From Gymnopus androsaceus JB14 (taxonomy: Eukaryota; Basidiomycota; Agaricomycetes; Agaricales; Omphalotaceae): 64,000 nucleotides of DNA. The notes under the pieces are model-generated. The model was not told the DNA's origin. It ran no database searches and was given only the letters and a program-made list of their open reading frames with translations. The translations under genes and the position numbers were made by a program. Below are positions 11,661 to 22,376 of the stretch, one piece after another; position 1 is the first letter of the stretch; each line of letters starts with the position of its first letter. The stretch spans positions 4,339 through 68,338 of the forward strand of contig ML769465.1 in NCBI GenBank assembly GCA_009733575.1, read 5' to 3'.

Positions 11661-12382
11661 ACTCTCATCCACCTCACCAAAGACCAATCACCCAAAACGG
11701 TCGAGGATATTGCTTTTATGTGCGACAAACCCTACAGAGAGGTCCTTGGTGCTCTCCACTTATCCATCGCTACGAGACCTGACATCATGTATGCAGTCTC
11801 TATCCTTGCTTGCTTTTCACAAAACCCCGGTATCACTCATTGGAATGGTGTATGCCATGTCTACGCCTATCTCAAATACACCTGAGACTTTTGGCTCAGT
11901 ACGAGCAACCAGGAGACAGTCCAAGGCTACACGGATGCAGATGGTATGTCCCAAGAGGACCGACATGCTATTTCCAGGTACATTTTATGTTGAATGGCAG
12001 AGCAGTATCTTGGTCATCGAAACAACAGGATACCATTTCTTTATCTACCACAGAAGCCAAGTATATCGCTTTGACCCATGCGGCAAAGGAAGCGATCTGG
12101 CTCAGGAACCTTTTATTGGAAATCTTTGGTCCCATTACTCATGCGGTCCCTATCATGTCAGACAATCAGTCCGCCATTGCATTGGCGAAGGATGATCATT
12201 TTCATGCCAGGACCAAACACATTGATATCCAATACCACTTCATCCGCTATGTCATCAAGGAAGGTAAAATTTGTCTCACTTACTGCCCTACTGAAAACAT
12301 GACAGCAGACATCTTCACCAAAGCCTTACCTTCGATGAAAGCCAAACACTTTGCAGCATCCATGGGATTAGCAAAGGTTTGA
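11661..12382 (+). pseudogene. Copia RNase H region, frameshifted
   Basis: At least two frameshifts (about 11660-11700 and about 12000) separate the reading frames. One carries GALH..SIATRPDIMYAVS near 11750 and ends at TGA 11883-11885, again where Arg CGA fits (before DFW). The next carries AVSWSSKQQDTISLSTTEAK near 12000-12060 and DNQSAIALAKD near 12160, the Copia RNase H signature. It ends with TGA at 12380-12382, just upstream of the polypurine tract. Confidence 0.88.
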
Positions 12383-12389
12383 AGGGGAG
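12381..12389 (+). promoter_or_regulatory. Copia polypurine tract
   Basis: GAAGGGGAG sits immediately before the 3' LTR start TGTTGG at 12390, the expected position for the plus-strand primer. Confidence 0.8.
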
Positions 12390-12751
12390 TGTTGGAATAT
12401 CAAAGGTAAATATATCTTATCGAACTATACATGGAATGCTTTCTCGTAGTCTCCACTTGTTTGTATCACCACCCCATGCACTCCACTACTATCGTCTTGC
12501 AGACTCCACTCAGTCTCTCGCCGTATCCACTTGCTCTCTTGTAGTACCCACTTTACTGTATGGACAGTAGCCACAAGTATTCACACAGTAACCGCCTGCC
12601 CAATATATCATTTGTACTTAGGACTGTATATAAGCTTAGGTACTATACCCTGTAATAACACCATTGTCCCCCATTGATCTGTGTGATTGTACTACTAAGT
12701 CCTGTGTGGAATTACTGCTGCTACTTCCTATTTAGGAATATAACTCTAATA
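12390..12751 (+). repeat. Copia 3' LTR
   Basis: 362 bp, the same length as the 5' LTR, ending CTCTAATA at 12751 and followed by the target duplication AATAC. Confidence 0.95.
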
Positions 12752-12830
12752 AATACTTCGCAGATGGAGGAATTTGGCTGGAAAAAATAAAATGGTTTGA
12801 GGCTGAGGCCATGTTTGAATTCAAATTTTA

Positions 12831-12909
12831 CTTGCTATGTACGTAAGTGACCGGACTTAGCATATGCTTGGCCGGCGCGGTATGTCCGTTCACTTACGTA
12901 CATAGCGAG
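12831..12909. mobile_element. 79-bp hairpin MITE with TA duplication
   Basis: Arms of 19 bp, CTTGCTATGTACGTAAGTG and CACTTACGTACATAGCGAG, differ at one position. TA lies on both sides (12829-12830 and 12910-12911). GGAC/GTCC extends the pairing inside. Too short for coding. It may alternatively be a simple palindrome. Confidence 0.6.
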
Positions 12910-12911
12910 TA

Positions 12912-13811
12912 CATGTATCATGTTGGCATGTACAGAGTTTTCCAGATCTTTCCAACAGAGCATAAAATATCCGGAAGTACAGTATGAATAACTATTGAGA
13001 GCATGATATTTTGGGGCTGAATCCAATTCCTCTAACTGGATCCTCAAGGCCCAATGCCAGAGCTCGTAAAGTACACATCAACTTCTGATTCAGATGCTCA
13101 ACAATCTTCAACATTATAGAGAAGGAGAAGTGAAGAACTTTGCCTATCCACTGAGTGTATTGCAGAAAATCTCCAACTTACTAAGCTATGGGTCAGGAGC
13201 AAAATGGACTAGATTCTTGCTCAAGGTGATGACTTTTTTGTTATTCTTGACCAGAAAACAATGTGGCCATATTAATGCTGCCAGGAAAATCTCAGAGGAG
13301 AGCTACATACTTAGGACACATTACACCAGGTCTGTTATGCAAGGTGTATTCCACTCCAAGGCAATGCTAGTATCATAAGGAAATAATGATTTCCTATATA
13401 GCTATTGGATCCTACTACATGATTTAGCTCACTGAGAAGACAAATAAGTACTTTGCTGGATCAGCAAGATGGGAAGGAAGAAAGGTAGCAAAATAGCAGG
13501 ACTGATTCACTTGACTCAAGTGCAAATGAATCAGGGGGAGCATCAGTATAGCATTAGTGTAGGAGTTGGACTTCTGTGGGTAAAATATTACTCAGGTAAG
13601 CCTCCATGGGACATGGAAACCCTGTACATGTACCCCATGAAATAAAAAAACTCTTCATATATAAGGGCCCAGAAATGTCTCCATTTTCAAAATCCATCCT
13701 CACAAACATCCAAAGATGTCTCTAGCTCCAAGAAAGATTGGTGAAAGCCTCATCCATCCCATTGGATTTGGTGTGATGGGGATTAGTACTTGGTACAGTA
13801 ATAAACTGATT
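12912..13811. other. unassigned interval
   Basis: No gene or repeat with support. The longest open stretch (13094-13378, plus) has no recognisable motif. Confidence 0.4.
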
Positions 13812-13919
13812 TTTTGGCAAGACCTTGAGAACATGATTCTTGACAAGTTTGCTTCTAGAGACGGTATAAGAGAGCTATAGTGAGCCTGAGCTGGTAGCTG
13901 TAACAAGTCTGATAAGTGT

Positions 13920-14600
13920 GGAAGTACTCAGACCAACAGACCCATGGTATTAAATTGGATATCAGCTCTAAGTAGTTTGTAGGAAACCGTATTCTGGTAG
14001 CAGAGTCTCACTGGCACGTCAATGCCAGCACTCATGTAAAAGATGCACATTGCCCACATAGACTCGCGCCCGAAAGGATACACTCTGAAGATAAGTAACT
14101 CAGGGAATTGTGGAAAGGATATGGACTTCACGAAATGGGACAGAACCAATTCAAGTGGGCTGATGTCAAGATTGTCATGATAGCCAAAGGGTCCTTTGAA
14201 GCTTGATACCAAGGAAGCACTAATAATGTTTTTGGCGCTGAACAACAGATAAATGGTGTATGCTCAAAAGAACGAAATACAAGAGGAAGAACTAACAAAG
14301 TCAAGAGAGCATACATAGGCCCTCAAGATGATGTGTACCAGGTTTGGAAGGCATACATGTCTGCCAAGAAGCAGAAGAAACAATGTGTAATAGACAGAGG
14401 TTCGAGCTAGGAGAACAACACCATACAGTAGCTGGTGTTTTCCTGCACAAATATACTCCAGAAATATAGAAATATGGATATGGTTGGGAAGCTACGAGAG
14501 TGGAGAATGACAATAGCGAGGAAGGAAAGAAGGATGTAATAAGCTACAATGAGAAACAGAACTATGATGGGATTAGTAAGCACAGTGCCAGACATATGTC
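13920..14600 (-). pseudogene. decayed reading frame, family not recognised
   Basis: Minus-strand segments such as YPFGRESMWAMCIFYMSAG near 14030-14090 and KLLRADIQFNT near 13940-13970 are also readable, with changes, in the partner block on its plus strand near 46490-46620 (matching KLLRADIQFNT). Conservation of the peptide between copies suggests a real ancestral gene. Stops and frame changes break it in both. I cannot assign a function. Confidence 0.4.
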
Positions 14601-14941
14601 AGCTACATGGCAGTATGTGTTGCCCAGGAAAGGACCAAAGGTGCATAACCCAGACAGAAATAGGGTTTAATACCCATAAGAAGTGAACAAGCAAACATTA
14701 GGGTTAGACAGATACGCATATATGGACTATTTTATTATAATTTCTCCTTTTCCAAAACAAATTGTACCATTTTCTCCTGATTCTCAAGGCACTTTATTAT
14801 TTAACCAGCATCTGGCCGAGAGTAGTATAAAAGCCTAGCTATATTTCCTCACAAAACAAGTTACCTTTGGACCTCATTTGTTGCTAGTGTGAATCCTCAT
14901 TGACATAGCTACGGCTGAGACAGGAAAGATACCACTCCCTT

Positions 14942-15265
14942 GTGAACCAAAGTGTTACTTCATGTGGTACAGAAGAGAGTTGTTTATTGGGCCCAGCATT
15001 AGAGACTTATAATCCTAACAACTGTGAAAACCCCAACTTAAACCGAGTCAAATTGTTGTTTAGTTTCAAGGAGTCTAGTGTGACTACCAAGAAACAACCA
15101 TCTGTTGCAACTGAGCTCAGGTGTACAGGAAGCAAACTGTCTGCTGTCCTGAGTGGTTTTGCCCTACTGTTGGGAATCACTTTATTGAACCAAGCCATAT
15201 TGTTGGTAGTTCTTTTGTTGTCATTGTTATATTGTTGCCTCTATCATTGCCCTGAATCTGTATAG
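14942..15265 (+). pseudogene. small frame with one predicted membrane helix
   Basis: About 107 residues in this copy. A hydrophobic run near the C-terminus (LSGFALLLGITLLNQAILLV, about residues 70-90) looks like a membrane helix. The partner block carries the same sequence on its minus strand (about 45270-45540) but with a broken frame, so this is probably decaying. The first codon may not be the true start. Function unknown. Confidence 0.35.
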
Positions 15266-15893
15266 ATTGATTAGGAAAGGAGATCCTATCTCTTAATCAT
15301 CTACCAGCATCACTTTGAGAAACACCAGTCACTTTCGAGAGACAGAGAGAGAGTATTTTCTTTGCGGAACCTTTGCCAATGCACCCTCGCTATTTAAATT
15401 GATAGCCAAACCCCCTGTGTTCCGGTTGCATAGTGTTGATTACTCTGCACTACTTGAATCAACGGACCTACAGCTCGTTAACAGAGAGATTGAATCTGAC
15501 AAAGAGCACCTCAAAGTATGTGATCTTCAATTCTTCAGTTACATAGAATACAGATGTTAGTACACAGGTGCTCAATGCCACCTATGAAGAGGGGAGCAAC
15601 CACTGGGACTCTGCTGATTATTACAGTGATTCCAAGCTGCTTCCACTGAATGGTCCTAAATATTCTGCTACAGGTTTGCAAAGATGGGAAAATGCAAAGA
15701 GATTTCCTGACTTCCAAATTTGGGTTTACTGGCACTACACTGCATGGTGATGCAGAATATGTGAAAAGCCAATGCATTAATCCCTTGAGCAATTTGGAGT
15801 AGAATACATTGATTTGTGTTGAGTAAAGCGGTGATGATGGGAGAAAAGTGAACCCAAAAGTCCATTTGTAATAGTCTAAGGTGGGTCTATATA

Positions 15894-16274
15894 CTCGGCC
15901 CGGGCAAAAGTAACCGTAATTTTACTTACAGGGCCATAACTTTGCCAAAACATAATATTGCACTGGGCCAAAGGCACCTGTTCAACACTGTGAGATGCCC
16001 TCTCCAGCTTCCATTTCAAAACTAAGCCAATGTGTAAATTTTCATTTGTGAAATTAGCATTAAATACTGTGAAATGCCAAAAATAGCGATTTTCCTACCA
16101 AAATGGTCACAATACAGAGGGTGATACAGCACTGCTTAGGACTCCAGGTGAGTATTGGGGTGAGATGGAGCATATATAAGTCCTCTACATTATTCCTAGG
16201 CTGACATAAAGCCATAGGTGGTAAGATTTTGTGGGCTGAAAATAAAAATTACGGTTACTTTTGCCCAGGCCAAG
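15894..16274. mobile_element. TA-flanked MITE with CTYGG ends and GTAACCG motif
   Basis: The left end reads CTCGGCCCGGGCAAAAGTAA and the right end, reverse-complemented, CTTGGCCTGGGCAAAAGTAA. Both continue CCGTAATTTT. TA stands at 15892-15893 and 16275-16276. At 381 bp it has no coding. The tip resembles that of the foldback element at 17688-18374. Confidence 0.75.
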
Positions 16275-16289
16275 TACTGTAGGTTAAAC

Positions 16290-17262
16290 TAAGAGGTGGC
16301 ACCTGTGCGACTGCAGAATGGCTGGATAAACCTTATTCCTCAACACTCCCACTTATCCAGACATGGAGCAGAAGAATATGCAGTAAAAAAGCAAATGGAA
16401 GAAGAAGGAATCAATGGAATGCATATAGTAGAAAGGCATAGAGCATATAGTAAAAATCATAAAGCTCTCACTGAAGCCTACCATGGTAAAAGTTTAGAAT
16501 TATCTGTATCTGCTGAAAGAACATAAGTTTCCATAGGAGAGGTAATAGCACCTGCTGCAGTAACAGGAGCAGTATTATCAGCACACTTGTTCCAATAATG
16601 ACCAAGCTTTCCACATCCAAAACAGTGAACTTTGGAAAGTGGGCAATGAGGCCTGACGGCAAGGGCAGCTGCAGCTGGCAGGTGAGAAGTAGCTATGGAC
16701 CCACTTGCAACCTTCTGCTGATGGTCCAAGATGTGTTTATGCTCTTTGTTCAATAAGCAACGGGTGACATAATTGAAGTCAGGTCCAGGAGATGGAATGG
16801 GAGGATAGATAGCAGTGATGGTAGAGACCGGAAGGACATTAAACTGAGATTCCATTAGAGATTTGATAGTGGTGACCACATTTTCATAGGACATAGGTAG
16901 GCTGGCAAGGAGAATGGTCATTCAGAGTGTATCATCCAGGATGATCCCAATGGATTTGAGTGACTCATCAAGCTCATTGAACCTGTTGATGTGTGACTGC
17001 ATACCTGAGGGGATATCATCTGGCATGTCCTTGGACTTCCGGAGGGAGACAAATTGTCAAAGTAGAGTCATCTGATTGGCCCAACCAGAGGATTCATGAA
17101 CCTCCCTGAGGACTTTCCACATCTCAACAGGGCCTTGAGCCTTGTGCATGTGCGTGTGCATAAGTCTGCAACATGCAGAGCAATCTCGGCACATGTCAAC
17201 TGAGCATGCTTATCCCAAGCGCATTGGCGAGAAGTATGACTGATTTCCACAGCTGGGATGCA
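16290..17262 (-). pseudogene. Copia-type gag remnant
   Basis: Minus-strand peptide pieces run from about 17250 to 16478: HESSGWANQMTLL-like near 17080, LRKSKDMPDDIPSGMQ near 17040-16985, INRFNELDESLKS near 16990-16950, MTILLASLPMSYENVVTTIK near 16920-16865, and a CCHC knuckle CFGCGKLGHYWNKC near 16625-16580. These are in Copia gag order but broken by stops and frameshifts. No LTRs or pol remain next to it. It is unrelated in detail to the Copia element at 7.1-12.8 kb. Confidence 0.78.
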
Positions 17263-17687
17263 AAGGCAATTTTTCTTTTTTGCAATGCACTTCTTAATTT
17301 ACTCAAGTGTAGACTTAGCCAATTCTAGGTATTGGGATGTACATATGTGATGCATTTAAATTTGATAAATTTGGTGTCAATATATCTAGCTTTGACCATC
17401 CATCCTTATTGTTGTCCTTGTCTCAGTGCACTCAGCAGGGTGTTATCTTGTTTAAGTGGCCCTTATTGTTTCAGCTATATATATACTGTACCAGCAGAGG
17501 TGCATCACAAATTTCCTTCCCTTTTGACTCCCATGACTCTTCAAGTTTCTTCCACTTTGGTGAGTCTTCCAGTTGCTTCAGAGTGTTTGCACATTCAGCT
17601 CTAGTCTGCAGCTGCACTAGTCTGCACATGCTCCTACATCTCCCAAATTCGGTAGCATGATGAGTGGTGATGACTTTTTATGGCATA

Positions 17688-18374
17688 CTCGGGGCCATGG
17701 AAAGTGATGGCCCACCTGTTTTTGAGCAATATCTCAACAAAAACTTCGAATTTTTACTAGGTCCAAGTTGTGGAATTTACCTGGAGTACATTTCTGACTT
17801 TCTGACACTGGTTGTAAGATATTTGTGTGAGAATTAGTTGCTATATAAGGAATTCTTAAAAACTCCCAAAATCTATAGGACTGAGAAATTTTTTTCAAGC
17901 CAAGCTGTGCTCACCATTGGAAAGAGCAGCCTCAAAAATGGGGGTTAGAATTTTTACCTCAAGAATATCATTAAATCTGGCTCTGCAATTTGAGTTGCAA
18001 ATGCATCAGTTTTGCCTGATTTTAGCCATTTTTCTGCTATTTTAGGCATTTGAGAGCAACTTTGCAAGCAAATTGGGACATCAGACCAAATGATTTTTTT
18101 GATGTTAAATTACTGACCCTCATTTTTGAGGCTGCTCTTTCCAATGGTGAGCACAGCTTGGCTTGAAAAAAAATTTCCCAGTCCTGTAGATTTTGGGAGT
18201 TTTAATGAATTCCTTATATAGCAACCAATTCTCATACAAATATTTTACAACCAGTGTCAGAATGTCAGAAATGTACTCCAGATAAATTCTACAACTTGGA
18301 CCTAGTGAAAATTTGAAGTTGTTGTTGAGATATTGCTCAAAAACAGGTGGGCCATCACTTTCCGTGGTCCCAAG
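17688..18374. mobile_element. foldback MITE with about 257-bp inverted arms and TA duplication
   Basis: The left arm (17688-17945) starts CTCGGGGCCATGGAAAGTGA. The right arm (18118-18374) reverse-complemented starts CTTGGGACCACGGAAAGTGA. The arms stay closely matched through GAGGCTGCTCTTTCCAATGG next to the roughly 170-bp loop. TA is at 17686-17687 and 18375-18376. The element could form a long hairpin. It is non-coding. Confidence 0.85.
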
Positions 18375-18782
18375 TATAATGGTAGTATTGGTAATAATTT
18401 ACTCTTTGTATCTGTGTGTTTTTGAGTCGTTTTTCTCTTATAATGTATGGACTACAGGTATACATTGAATGAGGCTGTGCGCTATCATGCCTCCATATGC
18501 CTGTGACACTGACAATGTAGAAATCACCAAACCTAACCACCGTCAAAATGATGATCATATCTCAGTCGCTTCAACTTAGGATGTCAGATCTTTTGGCCAG
18601 TGGTAGTGCTTTTCCAAAAAACTGTCAGTCTTCGCAGGTAATCGCCTTGTCGGTCATCTTTTCTCAAGGCTGTGAAGGTTTCAGCTTCTACATGTATTAC
18701 AGTGATTGTGTCCTTGAGCCACCTGGAGTGCTTACGCCATGACATATTTTTATTGGATTGAATAGAATACGGCATGGCTTAA

Positions 18783-18850
18783 GGACCCTAAATTTCGACC
18801 TGAATTCAAGAAAAAATAACCGTAATTACTTGCCCTATGTCCGAAGGTCC
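18783..18850. mobile_element. possible 68-bp TTAA-flanked mini-element
   Basis: TTAA GGACC ... GGTCC TTAA: TTAA at 18779-18782 and 18851-18854 bracket 5-bp inverted ends. TTAA duplication is characteristic of piggyBac-type elements. The interior contains AAAATAACCGTAATTACTTG, related to the GTAACCGTAATT motif of the TA-flanked MITEs. The short ends make this weak. Confidence 0.3.
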
Positions 18851-19163
18851 TTAAAGCACCTCAATCCTTGTTTCAGAACCTTTGAATTATTTCTGGATAC
18901 TTAAGAAAAAATCACTCAAGGACTCCATGATCACTGTATGAAACAATCTATCTGTCATTGGTAACAGTGGCAATTGATCAGCCATTATACTCTGAACGTT
19001 TCTTCGGCTCCCCGTCTCGTTCTGATATGCCTTGTTCTGATATGCCTTGTATCTTATTAGGGCACTATTGTTCCCATGTACTCTTAACCGGTTTGGTAAT
19101 GAGTTTTCCTTCTTTCACCAACGACCACTCAAAACTAGTAGCGTCAGTCCCAATTTCAAAAAC

Positions 19164-22100
19164 ATGCGCAATGACCCACCAAATGTAACCAATAAGGATG
19201 GTCATGATGGATCCTGTAAATGTGGCACCAAGAGAAACTTGGTGGTTTGCATTGACGGTACTTCTAATAAATTCGGGGCAAAGGTTCGTCAAGTTCCTGT
19301 CATCTAGCAGTGAATTTTTGCTAATTATCTTTCTAGAATACCAACATTGTCGAACTGTATAGCCGGCTCGTGAAAGACGACAGGCAACTCACATTCTACA
19401 ACAGTGGTATTGGGACTTACGCCGAGCCTTCCTGGAAGTCGCCGAGCTACTGGAAACAGGTCATAACTAACAAACTTGACCTCGCACTTGCCCTGTGTGT
19501 TCATTTGCCTTTCATTTGGAAAGCTTACCTACATATAGTGTCACGACTGTAGGAGATTCGAAAAAATCCTTTTGGATGCATATCGTTGGCTCTCTGAAAT
19601 GTACAGACCTGGGGATCGTATATTTCTCTTCGGTAAGAAATCTTATAAGCATAGGATCATTCATCAAGCTGAAAACTGCTCAGGCTTTTCACGGGGGGCT
19701 TACCAGGTTCGCGCTCTGGCAGGAATGATTGAAAAGGTGCTAAACAGTGATTAACTGCTGTCTTATAAAAATTATCAGCTTACCAGTGCATATAGATCGG
19801 GCTGATCCACAAGGGCAACGGAGCCCAGATACCCTTGTGCGTAGCATCCGCGTCTTACTCTGGGATCTTCATATACACTGAGATATTCATAGCGCCTATG
19901 AGCTGTATGCTCGGTCCACAGATGCTCAACCAGATACAAAACCGAAAAGCAAGGATCCAGAATACATGACTTGGCGGTTCAAGACTACATTTTCGAGGAA
20001 AGATGTTAAGGTTCACTTTGTGGGTGCTTGGTATGCCATCATGAAAGTCTCAAGCAAATCCTCGATCTAATTCCGATGGTTCTTGAACAGGGATACAGTA
20101 TCATCAATAGGATTTGTACGGCCAGCCAAAGACCTCCCTTTAACAACATCTGGCATGAAGCACGTATGTTATTTCCGCCATGCACTTGCACTCGATGAAC
20201 GCCGTGTCAAATTCTTGCCTGAATATGCATATGGAGGTGCATCACTTCCTTCGGACATGTATGTTTCTGTATCAATGTCATGGCAGGCAGAATCTATTAT
20301 TCACATTCTGTTTAGGGAAGAGGAAACTATTGTGTTGGATGTGGAGAGCTCTCACACTGCAACAGCCCAGACAATGGAAGTCTGGTTTCCCGGCATGCAT
20401 TCAGACATGTAGGATTCCCCAACAGTGTTCCAGTTTGCATTTTTATTTGTCATTTCAGTGGAGGAGGCAACGCAGTGAATATAGATCTTGATTCATATGG
20501 ACCCGCCTTACAATGGATGGCACAAGAGGCCATACTGGCTGGTGTTCGTGCGAAGCCTTTTCATGGAAAACCGAAGGGCCCTGCTGCTGACAATATTAAA
20601 CGGTCCTTGACTAGGTTTTGGTGGATATTCGAGGTTCTTCCTATCAGACGGTTATCATATGAAGATTCAACAGAAACTACTCATCGGTACGTCAACTGTT
20701 CTGTCATTGCTTATAGTCCTCACTACTCAATTCAGCCCTCAAATGGGTGCTCCACGGCAAGTCGTGGAAGGCCAGTGGATACATGAATCAGCCTATTGGG
20801 ACGCCGACCCGGCGGCTACGGGTCTCCCGTTCAAAGCTCGTTTACCTTCAACATGGAAAGTAACAAATGGACGAGTGGATGATAGCAAAATTGAGGAGGA
20901 CCTGTATAACAAAGTCCGAGAAAATTTGAGGCTACTTTTGAATAAGCCCCAAATCAACCCGGACCGCTTTATTACCCACTTAAACGCTTTGGTTGAAATA
21001 TCCTCCTCATGTAAGTTCTTGTTACACTATTTTAGTATCTCGAATTGATTTAACATCTAGCCGAAGGACGTATTTCTCTTACTGAGATTGAAAACTCGGC
21101 GATGCATTTATACTCCATCTTAATAGATATTGCTGATACCTCATCGGACCTTGAGGATTGGCAGTTGAAAATGGCGGATCTCACCGTCACCATCCTGTTG
21201 AAATTCCCCAAGGGGCGCCTCTCAAAAAATACCCCCCACCAGATGCCTCCTGTGATAACTGCATTGCTCAAAAGCACAACGCTAGACTATGTGGAGCGTG
21301 CAAAAAGGTTTTTGCAGACCTACGGTACAGGTAGTCTCATAACCCTAGTCTCCTTTTCAAGCCCTAATATGCTTCTCATTGCAGCGGAGATCTTAATATC
21401 CCCCGAATTCCCACGCAACCTTCGACCCTCTGTATCATCAATTTCTTTAGACGGCAGATGCATTGCCGTACCCGACTCTAAAAAGCTCACTATGTGGGAT
21501 GTGATAACAGGAAGTGCACTTGCTGAGCCATTAGAAGGTCATTCCAGTGAAGTGCATGCTGTTGCATTCTCCCAGGATGGCACACAAATTGTCACAGGCT
21601 CACATGATAGGACGGTGCGCGTGTGGGATGCAGTGACGAGCCAGGCACTTCATGTCCTCGAAGGTCATAAAAGCTTAGTCACCTGCGTTGCTTTCAATCC
21701 AAACTTGAATACACAAATTGTCTCTGGCTCAACTGACGGTACAGTCCGTCTATGGAATGCGCAAACCGGCTCAAATGTCGGTGAAGATCGGCGTCTGTAC
21801 AACGAGTATGCATATAGGCAAACCGGGAGGGAAATTCATGTCCTTAAAGGACATACAAGCCACATCAGGTCGGTTGCATACTCCCCAGATGGAAAAAAAA
21901 TTGCATCAGGCGCGATGGACAATACAGTGTGCTTGTGGGATGCCGAAATGGGACAAGTGCAACATATTGCATGGCATATGGATGGCGTCAACTGCGTCGC
22001 ATTCTCCCCGAATGGCAAACAAATTGTCTCAGGATCAAGGGATGAGACAGTGCGCGTGTGGGATGCATTCACGGGTGAGTCAGTTCATGTCCTTGGAGGA

Positions 22101-22376
22101 CATAGAAACTGGGTCTGCTCTGTGGTATACTCTGAAGACGGTCAAAAAATTGCCTCTAGCTCACTTGATGGAACAGTTCGCATATGGGATGCAGAAAAAG
22201 GGCAAGTACTTGATATACTTGGAGAAAATGGTGGTCCAGCTGTCTTTTCTGTGCGATTCTCTCCAGATTCTAAACGAGTTATCTCGGGCTCCGTCACTGG
22301 CATAGCCCATGTGTGGGATATGACTGACGAGTGGAGGGATGGAAGATTTCTTGTAGGAGCACAGCACATACTGTAA
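19164..22376 (+). CDS. DUF2235 (Tle1-like alpha/beta-hydrolase) domain fused to WD40 repeats
   Basis: Spliced model by eye: exons 19164-19283, 19337-19494, 19553-19632, 19684-19736, 19796-19836, 19893-20030, 20091-20258, 20316-20408, 20459-20686, 20736-21010 and 21061-22376. Introns are 49-60 nt with GT-AG ends. Exons sum to 2,670 nt, an intact frame of 889 codons plus stop. The N-terminal half shows DUF2235 features: LVVCIDGTSNKFG, FYNSGIGTYAEPSW, the nucleophile elbow GFSRGAYQVRALAG formed across an exon junction, and VWFPGMHSDIGGGN. The C-terminal half has about six WD40 repeats (for example GSHDRTVRVWD near 21600, GSRDETVRVWD near 22040), probably a beta-propeller for partner binding. DUF2235 proteins are putative lipases/hydrolases related to bacterial Tle1; the substrate here is unknown. 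21331-21384 (54 nt, in phase, GT-AG) may be a further optional intron giving 871 residues. Confidence 0.85.

Larger units (their letters stand above)
7078..12751 (+). mobile_element. complete but inactive Ty1/Copia LTR retrotransposon
   Basis: Two 362-bp LTRs (7078-7439 and 12390-12751) start TGTTGGAATATC and end in CTCTAACA or CTCTAATA. The whole 5,674-bp element is flanked by the perfect 5-bp duplication AATAC (7073-7077 and 12752-12756). A primer-binding site follows the left LTR and a polypurine tract precedes the right one. Internal order is gag, protease, integrase, reverse transcriptase, RNase H, which is Copia order. Stops, frameshifts and altered catalytic residues show it is dead. 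I count about 17 differences between the LTRs, nearly all transitions. Confidence 0.96.
13812..15482 (-). repeat. inverted-duplicated block, copy 1 (partner 45093-46750)
   Basis: This 1.67-kb segment is the reverse complement of 45093-46750 with moderate divergence, from 'ccttgagaa' near 13818 to 'tacttgaatcaacggacc' near 15465. It holds degraded coding-like sequence on the minus strand (13900-14600) and a short plus-strand frame (14942-15265). A TATA-like 'agtagtataaaagcc' lies near 14820. Arm homology starts and ends abruptly, as for a dispersed repeat or an unclassified transposon. Confidence 0.78.

Noticed and set aside
7078..12751. RIP (repeat-induced point mutation) as the cause of decay
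   Set aside because: The visible changes are concentrated at CpG rather than CpA, and classical RIP is an ascomycete process. CpG methylation decay is the simpler reading, though not proven.
16296..16526. 76-codon plus-strand frame
   Set aside because: It lies opposite the minus-strand gag remnant and has no motif of its own.
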